NCBI RefSeq assembly: GCF_042643355.1
Contig: NZ_JBHRSS010000008.1
Location: forward strand, 567,555-631,554
Length of the DNA stretch: 64,000 nt
Direction: 5' to 3'
Source: Salinisphaera aquimarina
Lineage (GTDB): Bacteria > Pseudomonadota > Gammaproteobacteria > Nevskiales > Salinisphaeraceae
The notes below the pieces were generated by a model. That model did not search any database and was not told where the DNA came from. It saw only the letters and a program-made list of their open reading frames with translations. The position numbers and the translations under genes were made by a program. This document shows, piece by piece, positions 38,308-45,881 of the stretch. Position 1 is the stretch's first letter, and each line of letters opens with the position of its first letter.

Positions 38308-39686
38308 GGCGCCCAGATCATTTTTATCAACGTGAAACCGCCCAGGGCATAGACCAGCACGATGAGCAGCGCGATCCGGGTCGGATAGCGCAACAGCGCG
38401 TGCCAGACCGCAAACCCCGTGGTTCGACCCTGGGACGGGTCGTTGCGCCACGCCTCGACCAGACGGCGACGCGCCAGCACTCGGCCCATCAGCACGCATA
38501 ACAGCAATCCGCACAGCGGGCCGATCAGATGCGTAGCCGCCAGCATGATCCATCCGAATGCGTCGTAGCCGAGCATGCGCCACTGCCCCAGCGCGCCGAA
38601 GGACAACAGCCCCAGCAAGCCCAGCAACGCCACCGCGACCCCGGAATACAGGCTCGAGCGCAGGCGCGAGAATCCACTGCGGTGCTGGACGAGTTGCACC
38701 ACGGGCTCGAACAGGCCGATGGCCGTGGACACACTCACCAGCGCAACGAGCACGAACATGATCGGCGCGCGCCAGCTGCCGTCGAGGGCCACCGGCAACA
38801 CCTCGAACAGGCTCTGCAGACCCGCGCCCAGGGTCACGTCGTGCCCCCAGATGAACACGGTGAGCATGAACGATGCCGCCAGCGCGGCCGCCAGATCCGC
38901 GGCAATCACGATCAGCGACAAGCGGATGATCGGCGCCCGGTTGGGCAGATAACTGCCGAACGCCACAATCACCCCGCTGCCGAGGCTGAGCGTGAAGAAC
39001 GCCTGATAGAGCGCTTCCAGCACGCCCTGCCAGTCCATCTGTGAAAAACGAACGACAAACAGCGACCGCAGCGCGGGCCCGGCATTGCTGTCGGTAAACG
39101 CCGATATCGACAGCGCGCACAGGGCAGCCGCGATGCACAACGCCAGCGTACGCATGACCGGCTCCACACCCCGGCGCAGACCGCGAGCGGCAGTGGCGGT
39201 CAACAGACAGAAGAACAGCAACAGCCAGCCGAAGCCGCGCTCCGAATCGCGCGCGAAATCCACGAACTGTGCGCGCGCCGCCTCGATCGTCGAACCGTCC
39301 AGACCACCGGTAACCGCACGCAGGCTATAGGCCAGACTCCATGCCGCAATCACGCTATAGGCGGCCAGCAGCAGCGCGGCCCCGAGCACGGCCAGATAGC
39401 CACCCCATATCCACAGCCGCGAATGCGGTGAGTTGCGAGTCCAGGCCGCAATGACACCGGGCACGTCGGCGCCGGTGCCACGCGCCATGAGCAGCTGACC
39501 GCTGAATAGCGGCAGGCCCATGGTCAGCAGCGCACCGACATAAACGAGCAGGAAGGCGCCGCCGCCGTAGGTCTCCATCATGTAGGGCAGGCGCCAGACA
39601 TTGCTCAGGCTGACGATCGCCGCGATCGACACCACCACGAACATCATCGACGACGACCAGGTCGGCCGCGCGGGCCCCAGAGCCAT
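38304..39686 (-). CDS. Sodium-dependent transporter, NSS (neurotransmitter:sodium symporter) family
   Basis: Probable Na+-coupled uptake system for an amino acid or related compound, in the inner membrane. The 460 residues form about 11-12 helices. Helix 1 has SLSNVWRLPYMMETYGGGAFLLVY, the broken helix with the Na+ and substrate site of the LeuT fold. SQMDWQGVLEALYQAFFTLSLGSGVIVAFGSYLP is the helix 6 region. The start is uncertain: ATG 39686 (used) gives the family N-terminal length; GTG 39734 is the alternative; neither has a good Shine-Dalgarno. Substrate unknown. It occupies the place of ratA. Confidence 0.88.
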   Translation of the reverse strand: MALGPARPTWSSSMMFVVVSIAAIVSLSNVWRLPYMMETYGGGAFLLVYVGALLTMGLPLFSGQLLMARGTGADVPGVIAAWTRNSPHSRLWIWGGYLAVLGAALLLAAYSVIAAWSLAYSLRAVTGGLDGSTIEAARAQFVDFARDSERGFGWLLLFFCLLTATAARGLRRGVEPVMRTLALCIAAALCALSISAFTDSNAGPALRSLFVVRFSQMDWQGVLEALYQAFFTLSLGSGVIVAFGSYLPNRAPIIRLSLIVIAADLAAALAASFMLTVFIWGHDVTLGAGLQSLFEVLPVALDGSWRAPIMFVLVALVSVSTAIGLFEPVVQLVQHRSGFSRLRSSLYSGVAVALLGLLGLLSFGALGQWRMLGYDAFGWIMLAATHLIGPLCGLLLCVLMGRVLARRRLVEAWRNDPSQGRTTGFAVWHALLRYPTRIALLIVLVYALGGFTLIKMIWAP

Positions 39687-39734
39687 CAGCGTAGCGCTCG
39701 TGGCGCGCTGGATGACGCGGGTACATGCCGGCAC

Positions 39735-40127
39735 GCTGCCAGCACGCAGGCGACGCCGGCGCTATCCGACGGTCGCCCACGGCTGCAGATCACGCGCCTG
39801 CCCTGTTCGCTGTTGCTGATCAAGGTCGCCCCTGGTTCTGTACTTGCCCCCGGCGGCTATACTAGGCTCTGATTCCAAAGTATGCACGCGCACCAAGGCA
39901 GCTCGCAGAGTACGGACAAGGTTACTGACAGACGGCTTCGGCAGGCCCGATGAACGGCTCGCAACTCTCGACGCGTACGGTTCGATACCGGGTTCGCCCA
40001 GTATTGCTCCGGGAAGCACGTCGACGAGATCGCCCAGCCGAACCCGGTCACGATCCAGGCCCTCACCGGTCAGTACATCACCTCCACAGCGCCGCGTACG
40101 GATGCGTCGAGTTCAGAGTCCAAGCAC
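39735..40127. other. Intergenic region upstream of smpB
   Basis: No gene is supported in about 390 bases. TATACT at 39858-39863 could be a -10 box for a smpB transcript, without a convincing -35. An open stretch of 58 codons in phase with smpB runs from the stop at 39951-39953 to its start, but has no start codon and no family resemblance. Confidence 0.5.
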
Positions 40128-40607
40128 ATGGCAAGACCGAAAAAGAGCAAGCAGCCCAGTTCGACCATCGCGCTCAACAAGCGAGCGCGTCACGATTTCT
40201 TCATCGAGGACAAGTTCGAGGCCGGTCTCGTGCTGGCCGGCTGGGAAGTCAAGGCGTTGCGCGCTGGCAAGGGGCGGATTACCGAAGCCTATGTCCTGAT
40301 CAAGGACGGCGAGGCGTTTCTGCTCGGCAGCCATATACAGCCGCTCGAGTCCGCTTCCAGCCACGTGGTGGTCGACCCGACCCGCACGCGCAAGCTGCTG
40401 CTGCACGAACGCGAACTGTCGACGCTGATCGGCGCCACCGAACAGAAAGGCTATACGGTCGTGCCACTGGCGATGTACTGGAAGCGTGGCCGGGCCAAGC
40501 TCGAGATCGCGCTGGCCAAGGGCAAGGCCAACTACGACAAGCGTCAGAGCAAGAAGGACGCCGACTGGAATCGCCGCAAGGCGCAGATCATGCGCAGCGA
40601 CGCCTGA
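40128..40607 (+). CDS. smpB: SsrA-binding protein SmpB
   Basis: Binds tmRNA and brings it to stalled ribosomes for trans-translation. The 159 residues contain ALNKRARHDFFIEDKFEAGLVLAGWEVKALR, the oligonucleotide-binding core SHIQPLESASSHV and TRTRKLLLHERE, and the lysine-rich C-terminal tail KANYDKRQSKKDADWNRRK that inserts in the decoding site. It begins MARPKKSKQ. The tmRNA gene itself follows 105 bases downstream on the same strand. Confidence 0.98.
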   Translation: MARPKKSKQPSSTIALNKRARHDFFIEDKFEAGLVLAGWEVKALRAGKGRITEAYVLIKDGEAFLLGSHIQPLESASSHVVVDPTRTRKLLLHERELSTLIGATEQKGYTVVPLAMYWKRGRAKLEIALAKGKANYDKRQSKKDADWNRRKAQIMRSDA

Positions 40608-40690
40608 ACGGCCGACCCCGGGGAGTCGCCGGTTTAGGTGCGGTATCCACCGGCCATTGAAAAGTCACCGCACAACACAAGTTTCATTAC

Positions 40691-40699
40691 TGCTACAAT
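40691..40699 (+). promoter_or_regulatory. Extended -10 promoter of ssrA
   Basis: TGC directly precedes TACAAT (40694-40699), an extended -10 element, 13 bases before the mature tmRNA 5' end. No good -35 hexamer is spaced correctly, as is usual with extended -10 promoters. Confidence 0.65.
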
Positions 40700-40712
40700 T
40701 CACCGGTATTTC

Positions 40713-41071
40713 GGGGGCGACATGGCTTCGACGCGGATGTCAAAACCCAAGGTGCATGCCGAGGTCGCAAATCACCTCGTTAATCAATTTGCAACCTAAG
40801 CTAGTTGCGAACGACGACAACTACGCTCTAGCGGCTTAAAGCCCGTTAGTGCCCGCCCGGTAAGTGTCTGTGCTTCCGGTCACGGGTATCGACTCTTACA
40901 GACTCGCGGCAAGGCCCCGCTTCGGGCCAACCCGTTAAGAGCAAACGAAGATAAGCGATCGTTGTCCCTTTTCGTCGGGTAACGTAAGCCGACAATCAAA
41001 GACGAAATAAGCATGTAGACCCAAGGGTCTAGAATCCGCGGACGCGGGTTCGATTCCCGCCGCCTCCACCA
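40713..41071 (+). ncRNA. ssrA: Transfer-messenger RNA (tmRNA)
   Basis: Rescues stalled ribosomes and tags the nascent protein. The 5' end GGGGGCGACATGGCTTCGACG and the 3' end GGTTCGATTCCCGCCGCCTCC-ACCA pair into an alanyl acceptor stem with the conserved G3-U pair. The tag frame at 40807-40839 reads ANDDNYALAA followed by TAA; E. coli has ANDENYALAA. The mature length is 359 bases, and the downstream pseudoknot region is GC-rich. It is not split or permuted. Confidence 0.98.
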
Positions 41072-41075
41072 TCTC

Positions 41076-41106
41076 AGCCCGCACGATTCGTCGTGCGGGC
41101 TTTTTT
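41076..41106 (+). terminator. Rho-independent terminator of ssrA
   Basis: An 11-bp perfect stem AGCCCGCACGA / TCGTGCGGGCT with a TTCG tetraloop is followed by seven T residues, starting 5 bases after the tmRNA CCA end. Confidence 0.95.
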
Positions 41107-41110
41107 GTCG

Positions 41111-41935
41111 TCAAAGCCAGAGCTTTGCCACGCCGATGAACACTGCGATCGCGATCATGGCGACGGCGAACACGATCTGCAGCGTCGCTCCGGCCAGATA
41201 GCGTGCCAGTGCGCGCCCGCCGAACATGCCGATGAGCCCGCCGACCACGAACAACGCGGTCAGCGCCCAGTCGATATCACGGCCCGCGAACACCGCCGAG
41301 ATCACGCCGGACAGCCCGATCAGGGCAATCACCAGCAGCGACGTGGCCACCGCGCGGTGCATACCCATTTCGGTGATCAGGATCAGCGCCGGGACAATGA
41401 GAAAACCGCCGCCGACGCCGAAGAAACCCGACAACACGCCCACCACCAGGCCGACCAGCAGCAGCGCGGCGCTGCAAGGCGCATTCAGACGCAGGCGACC
41501 ATCGGTGCTGTAGCGACAGACCGTACCCGGGTCGGCACCGGCCTGCGCCGAGGGTCGCGCGCGCACGATGGCGGACTCGGCCGGCGCGCGTCTCGCCTTG
41601 AGCATCATGCGAACAGCGACGATCAGCATTAGCGCTGCAAACAGCAGCACGACGACAGCCTCACTCACCTGCCCGCCGAGATAGACGCCGAGCGGCGCGG
41701 CCAGCATCCCGGCGACCGCGAATATCAGCGCGGCCCGCACTTCGAGCACGCCGCGCAGATGACTCTCGACGGCGCCGAACGCGGCCGTGATCGCCACGGC
41801 AGCCAGAGAGACTGCCACCGCGCTGCGCGGCGCCACATCCAGGCCGTAGATCAGCAGCGGCACGGCGAAGATCGAGCCGCCGCCCCCCGTCAGCCCAAGC
41901 GCGAGACCAACGATGATGCCGAACAGCACGCTCAT
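41111..41935 (-). CDS. TauE/SafE family permease (sulfite/organic anion exporter type)
   Basis: Inner-membrane protein of 274 residues with about eight helices in two repeats of the TauE/SafE (DUF81) family. Family marks are GLTGGGGSIFAVPLLIYGLD in the first half and GFFGVGGGFLIVPALILITEM in the second. Members export or import sulfite, sulfoacetate and other small organic acids; no neighbour shows the substrate. It ends just after the ssrA terminator and is convergent with it. Confidence 0.9.
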   Translation of the reverse strand: MSVLFGIIVGLALGLTGGGGSIFAVPLLIYGLDVAPRSAVAVSLAAVAITAAFGAVESHLRGVLEVRAALIFAVAGMLAAPLGVYLGGQVSEAVVVLLFAALMLIVAVRMMLKARRAPAESAIVRARPSAQAGADPGTVCRYSTDGRLRLNAPCSAALLLVGLVVGVLSGFFGVGGGFLIVPALILITEMGMHRAVATSLLVIALIGLSGVISAVFAGRDIDWALTALFVVGGLIGMFGGRALARYLAGATLQIVFAVAMIAIAVFIGVAKLWL

Positions 41936-42156
41936 CGCTGCCCGGCCACCCGGTCAGCGCGGCAATCCGACGCGTCGGTGGAAAAACGATGCCGGCAATC
42001 CTTTATTTCCATCGGCCTTCGGCTCGTTAAAACTTCGAGTTCTATCGTTATGCTAGCACTCGATGCATGCACCAGCGTATACGTCGCGCGGGGCACAGCG
42101 CGATGCCGCGGCATGCAATCGGGCCGCTTGAGATCGCCCTGCTTATCGAAAGCCAT
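41932..42156 (-). CDS. Possible small gene, overlapping the TauE/SafE start
   Basis: A 74-residue reading frame begins with an ATG that has GGAGG about 9 bases upstream, and its stop overlaps the ATG of the permease by four bases (ATGA). These are the marks of a translated, coupled leader gene. Against this, the second half uses AT-rich codons unlike its neighbours, and the product resembles nothing I know. It might instead be the permease leader. Confidence 0.3.
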   Translation of the reverse strand: MAFDKQGDLKRPDCMPRHRAVPRATYTLVHASSASITIELEVLTSRRPMEIKDCRHRFSTDASDCRADRVAGQR

Positions 42157-42521
42157 GGCCGTGCCCTCCTGACCCGCGATTCACGGGCTCGTTCGTGCGG
42201 ACTTACAGATGTTCCCGGATCACGCCCGATCGATATACGGGCAGCAGGCCAACGACCGGCTTTCGGGCGCCGCATGCCGGCGACCAGCCAGCGCGCCGTC
42301 GCCGCGCTAGACTGCGCCCGCAAACACGTGGCCGCCCATTTTTGCCCTTGCCCTACAGTCATGGCGCCTGGCGCGCAAACCGGTCGTAGTGGCCGATCGC
42401 ACCAAGGCTGGCCACATAGCGCCGTCGGGCGCGTTTTGTCACGATACAGGCACCCCCGCAACGCGCCCGGGCATTCGTCGCTCGCGCGTCGCCCTCTTTT
42501 CCAGGATTCCACGACGCCTCA
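42157..42521. other. Intergenic region before the K+/H+ antiporter
   Basis: About 365 bases with no supported gene, terminator or clear promoter. Several open frames exist on both strands but none has a ribosome binding site or family features. Confidence 0.5.
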
Positions 42522-44282
42522 ATGAGCGAAATAAACGCCATACTCTTTTTCGTCGGCCTGCTCCTTTTTCTGAGCGTGCTGGCGAGTTCGCTGGCGCGTT
42601 TCGGACCGCCCTTGCTGCTGATCTTTCTGGTGGTGGGCATGCTGGCCGGTCAGGATGGCCCCGGGAAGATCGGCTTCGACAACGTACCGGTGGCTTTCTT
42701 CGTCGCCAATCTGGCGCTCGCGATCATCCTGCTCGACGGCGGCCTGCGCACGCATATCCAGACGTTTAGGGTGGCCCTGCGCCCGGCGTTGTCGCTGGCG
42801 ACGATCGGCGTGCTCGTATCGGCGTCGCTGGCGGGCGCATTCATTGCCGTCTGGCTCGATCTGGACTGGCGTTACGGCCTGTTGCTGGGTTCGATCGTGG
42901 CCAGTACCGATGCCGCGGCCGTGTTCTCGCAGCTACGCAGCAGCGGCGTCACGCTCAATCAGCGCGTGAGCGCCACGCTGGAGATCGAATCCGGCACCAA
43001 CGATCCGATGGCGATCTTCCTGGTCACTTTTCTATTGACCACGATCGACAGCGACCAGGGGTTCACCGCGGCCGGCATCTTCCAGCAGATCGTCAGCCAG
43101 TTCGGCATCGGCATCGTCGGCGGCGTGGTGCTGGGCTATGCGCTGTCGTTTCTGGTGTCGCGCATGCAGCTCGTGGAAGGTCTGTACGCGCTGCTGATCG
43201 CCTCGGGCGGCCTGATGGCGTTCACCGCGATCAACCAACTCGGCGGCAGCGGCTTTCTGGGCATCTATCTGGTCGGTCTGATCGTCGGCAACCGGCGCAA
43301 TCATGCCTCCGAGCATGTGTTTCGGGTCATGGATGGCCTGGCCTGGCTGGCCCAGGCCGGCATGTTTCTGGTGCTCGGGCTGCTGGTCAACCCGACCCAG
43401 CTCTGGGAACACGCCGGGCCGGCGGCCCTGGTGGCACTGTTTCTGATCTTCATCGCGCGACCGATCGCGGTATGGATCAGCCTGCTGCCTTTTCATTTCC
43501 CCAGCCGCGAGCAGGGGTTCGTGGCGTGGGTCGGTCTGCGCGGCGCGGTGCCGATCGTGCTGTCGCTGTTTCCATTGATGGCGGATCTGGAAGGCGGCCA
43601 GTTCCTGTTCGATATCACCTTCGCGGTGGTGCTGGTATCGCTGCTGATCCAGGGCACGACGCTGGGCTGGATGGCACAGCTGCTCAAGCTGCAGGTGCCG
43701 CGCGAGCCCGGCCCGGTCGCCAGTTTCGCCTTTGAAGGCACCCGTCCGGATACGCATGCGCTGCTGGCGTTTCGAATCCAGCGCTCGTCCAACTTGGCGG
43801 CCACCGCCGGCGAGGCCCTCTACCGATTTGCCGGGCTGCGGTGCGTGGCCGTTACCCGGCGTAATCGCCTGCTGTTCCCCAAACCGCAGTTCGTGTTCGC
43901 CGTCCACGACCTGATCTACGTGATCACGCCGGAGCGCCACCGAGAGGAACTGGGCGTGCTGTTTCGCGGCGACAGCAAGAATGCACCCGAGGTGCGCACC
44001 TTCTTCGGCAGCTTCACCCTGCACGGCGAGGCGACCATGGACGGCCTGGCCGAGGTCTACGGCCTGGCACTCAAGCAGGGACAGGCCGAACTCTCGATCG
44101 CAGACTACATGCGTCGGCGCCTGCGCAGACGGCCGGTGGAAGGCGATATCGTGGAGGTCGACGGCATCCGGCTGACGGTGCGCACCCTCGCCGCGGGCGT
44201 GATTGCAACCGTGGGGCTGCGGCTGATGGACACCGAGCAGGACACCAGGCCGTCATCGCTGGACAAGAAGATCCCCAGATAG
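42522..44282 (+). CDS. nhaP2: K+/H+ antiporter, CPA1 family (NhaP2/CvrA type)
   Basis: Inner-membrane antiporter that expels K+ (or Na+) for protons. The 586 residues have about 13 helices up to residue 395, with LDGGLRTHIQTFRVAL, ASTDAAAVFSQLR, the family ESGTNDPMAIFL motif (catalytic Asp) and VAWVGLRGAVPIVL. The C-terminal cytoplasmic part holds a TrkA-C domain (about 405-485) and a CorC/HlyC-like segment (about 500-570, GDIVEVDGIRLTVRTL). Length and layout match E. coli CvrA. The gene stands alone between convergent or divergent neighbours. Confidence 0.92.
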   Translation: MSEINAILFFVGLLLFLSVLASSLARFGPPLLLIFLVVGMLAGQDGPGKIGFDNVPVAFFVANLALAIILLDGGLRTHIQTFRVALRPALSLATIGVLVSASLAGAFIAVWLDLDWRYGLLLGSIVASTDAAAVFSQLRSSGVTLNQRVSATLEIESGTNDPMAIFLVTFLLTTIDSDQGFTAAGIFQQIVSQFGIGIVGGVVLGYALSFLVSRMQLVEGLYALLIASGGLMAFTAINQLGGSGFLGIYLVGLIVGNRRNHASEHVFRVMDGLAWLAQAGMFLVLGLLVNPTQLWEHAGPAALVALFLIFIARPIAVWISLLPFHFPSREQGFVAWVGLRGAVPIVLSLFPLMADLEGGQFLFDITFAVVLVSLLIQGTTLGWMAQLLKLQVPREPGPVASFAFEGTRPDTHALLAFRIQRSSNLAATAGEALYRFAGLRCVAVTRRNRLLFPKPQFVFAVHDLIYVITPERHREELGVLFRGDSKNAPEVRTFFGSFTLHGEATMDGLAEVYGLALKQGQAELSIADYMRRRLRRRPVEGDIVEVDGIRLTVRTLAAGVIATVGLRLMDTEQDTRPSSLDKKIPR

Positions 44283-44306
44283 CGACCTCAAACGGCTCTA
44301 TCGAGG

Positions 44307-44792
44307 CTACGGAGTCTCGACAGGCCGGCGCGGACGATGGGCCCCGCCGAAGCTGTGGCCCTGCAGCAGGCAATAGGCCAGCCATTTGTTGAGCAGCAGG
44401 TTGCGCGGCCACTGGGTCTGGAGCACGTCCTCGTCGATCTCCGGCACGCCGGCGAGCGCGACATAGCGCGAGCGTGCATCGCAGGAGATGGCTTCGGCGA
44501 GCTGGGCATCGCGGTACAGACGCAGCCGCAGGTCCGGGTCGGCGCGCGCGCTATCCCCCTCACCGAACCAGTAGGTCAGATGAATGGTGGTGGTATAGCG
44601 ACAGCGCTCGAGCACGCGCAGATAGAGCACCGCATGCTCACCCCGCGAGGTCGCCTCGTCGAACGGCAGATCCAGTTCCGGGACCAGACGCTCGAAGCGC
44701 CGATAGTTGCTTTCGTACAGACCCATCAAGCCGGTGAAACTGCGCGGCTGCGCGGCCTGAAGCCAGTGGTTGCGTTTGAGTTTGGGCATCAC
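44307..44792 (-). CDS. DUF1249 domain-containing protein
   Basis: Soluble protein of 161 residues from a proteobacterial family of unknown function (DUF1249/YqiB). Typical are GLMGLYESNYRRFERLVPEL near residue 20, YLRVLERCRYTTTIHLTYWF in the middle, and LRLYRDAQLAEAISCDARS. The C-terminal tail (LLNKWLAYCLLQGHSF) is also conserved. In other genomes it is found near nudF and cpdA; here it lies between nhaP2 and ppsR, so context is no help. Confidence 0.88.
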   Translation of the reverse strand: MMPKLKRNHWLQAAQPRSFTGLMGLYESNYRRFERLVPELDLPFDEATSRGEHAVLYLRVLERCRYTTTIHLTYWFGEGDSARADPDLRLRLYRDAQLAEAISCDARSRYVALAGVPEIDEDVLQTQWPRNLLLNKWLAYCLLQGHSFGGAHRPRRPVETP

Positions 44793-44894
44793 CGGACTAT
44801 ACGGCAGGGTCGGCGCTTTTCAAATTGACGATACAGGGACCTGCGAACACGCCAGCGTCGTCGCAGCCCGCTTGCGGCGAGCGGCGCGTGACCG

Positions 44895-45731
44895 TCAGAA
44901 CGAGCGCCGGCGGATATCCTTGTCCTGCATGATCATGGTCGCAATCTCCTCGATCGACTTGTTGGTCGTCTCGGAATACGGCAGCCCGTGGCGCTTGTAC
45001 AAGGCCTCGGCCTGGCGCAGTTCGTAGCTGACCTGCGGCAGTGCCGCGTACTGGCTGCCGCGCCGGCGCTCGCTGCGTATCTGGTGCAGCCGCTCGGGAT
45101 TGATCCACAGCCCGTAGAGCTTGTTCTTGTGCGGCTTGAGCGCCCGCGGCAACGTGCGCTGTTCGAGGTCTTCCTCGGTGAGCGGATAGTTCGCGGCGTA
45201 GACACCGTGCTGCATCGCCAGATAGATGCATACCGGCGTCTTCCCGCAGCGCGACGGTGCCACGAGTATCACCTGCGCGTCCTCGTACCCGTTGTCGCCT
45301 ACCCCGTCGTCATGGGTAAGCGCGAAGTTCATCGCATCGATACGCGATTCGTAGACGTCCTCGTTGGCGATGCCGTGCGCACGCCCTTCCCGGTGGCTGG
45401 ACTTGGCGTCCAGCGCGCCCTCGAGTTCCGGCACGAAACGATCGAACAGATCGAGAAACAGTGCGCTGCCGGTGCGCAGGATATCGCGCACTTCCTCGCT
45501 GACCGTGGTCGAGAACACGATCGGTTGCAGGCCACTGGTCTTGCCCGTGTGCTCGATGTATTCGAGCGCGGAGCGCGCCTTCTCGGGCGTGTTGATGAAC
45601 GGCAGCGTCGATTGCTTGAACTTGGTCTCATCGAACTGCGTGAGCAGCGTCGAGCCCAGGGTTTCGGCGGTGATGCCGGTCCGGTCGGACAGAAAGAAAA
45701 TAGAACGCTTGGGCGTATCGGGGCTTGTCAT
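44895..45731 (-). CDS. ppsR: Phosphoenolpyruvate synthase regulatory kinase/pyrophosphorylase
   Basis: Bifunctional serine/threonine kinase and Pi-dependent pyrophosphorylase (DUF299) that inactivates and reactivates PEP synthase. The 278 residues start MTSPDTPKRSIFFLSDRTG at the ATG 45731; the frame is open much further but has no family match there. It has the P-loop VAPSRCGKTPVCIYLAMQHG in the middle and the conserved YPLTEEDLEQRTLP after it. It is divergent from its target ppsA with 150 bases between, the usual layout. Confidence 0.96.
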   Translation of the reverse strand: MTSPDTPKRSIFFLSDRTGITAETLGSTLLTQFDETKFKQSTLPFINTPEKARSALEYIEHTGKTSGLQPIVFSTTVSEEVRDILRTGSALFLDLFDRFVPELEGALDAKSSHREGRAHGIANEDVYESRIDAMNFALTHDDGVGDNGYEDAQVILVAPSRCGKTPVCIYLAMQHGVYAANYPLTEEDLEQRTLPRALKPHKNKLYGLWINPERLHQIRSERRRGSQYAALPQVSYELRQAEALYKRHGLPYSETTNKSIEEIATMIMQDKDIRRRSF

Positions 45732-45881
45732 GGCGCTATCCTGCCCGAGCCACGCGCTTGCGCCTAGCCTCCATTGGCGCAGATGCCGATATGCCGCGGC
45801 GAGCCGTGGCGAAGAACGGGCGCGCACGCGCGCGAGCGTGTAAAATCCGCGCTTTGGATGAGCTTCGCGAGGACGCAATCT

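Noticed and set aside
38305..39138. N-terminal extension of rnfH far into the transporter gene
   Set aside because: The upstream part is an out-of-frame reading of the transporter; RnfH similarity starts exactly at 38307.
39950..40127. Open stretch in phase with smpB as an upstream gene or longer SmpB
   Set aside because: No start codon, no ribosome site and no similarity; SmpB starts normally at 40128.
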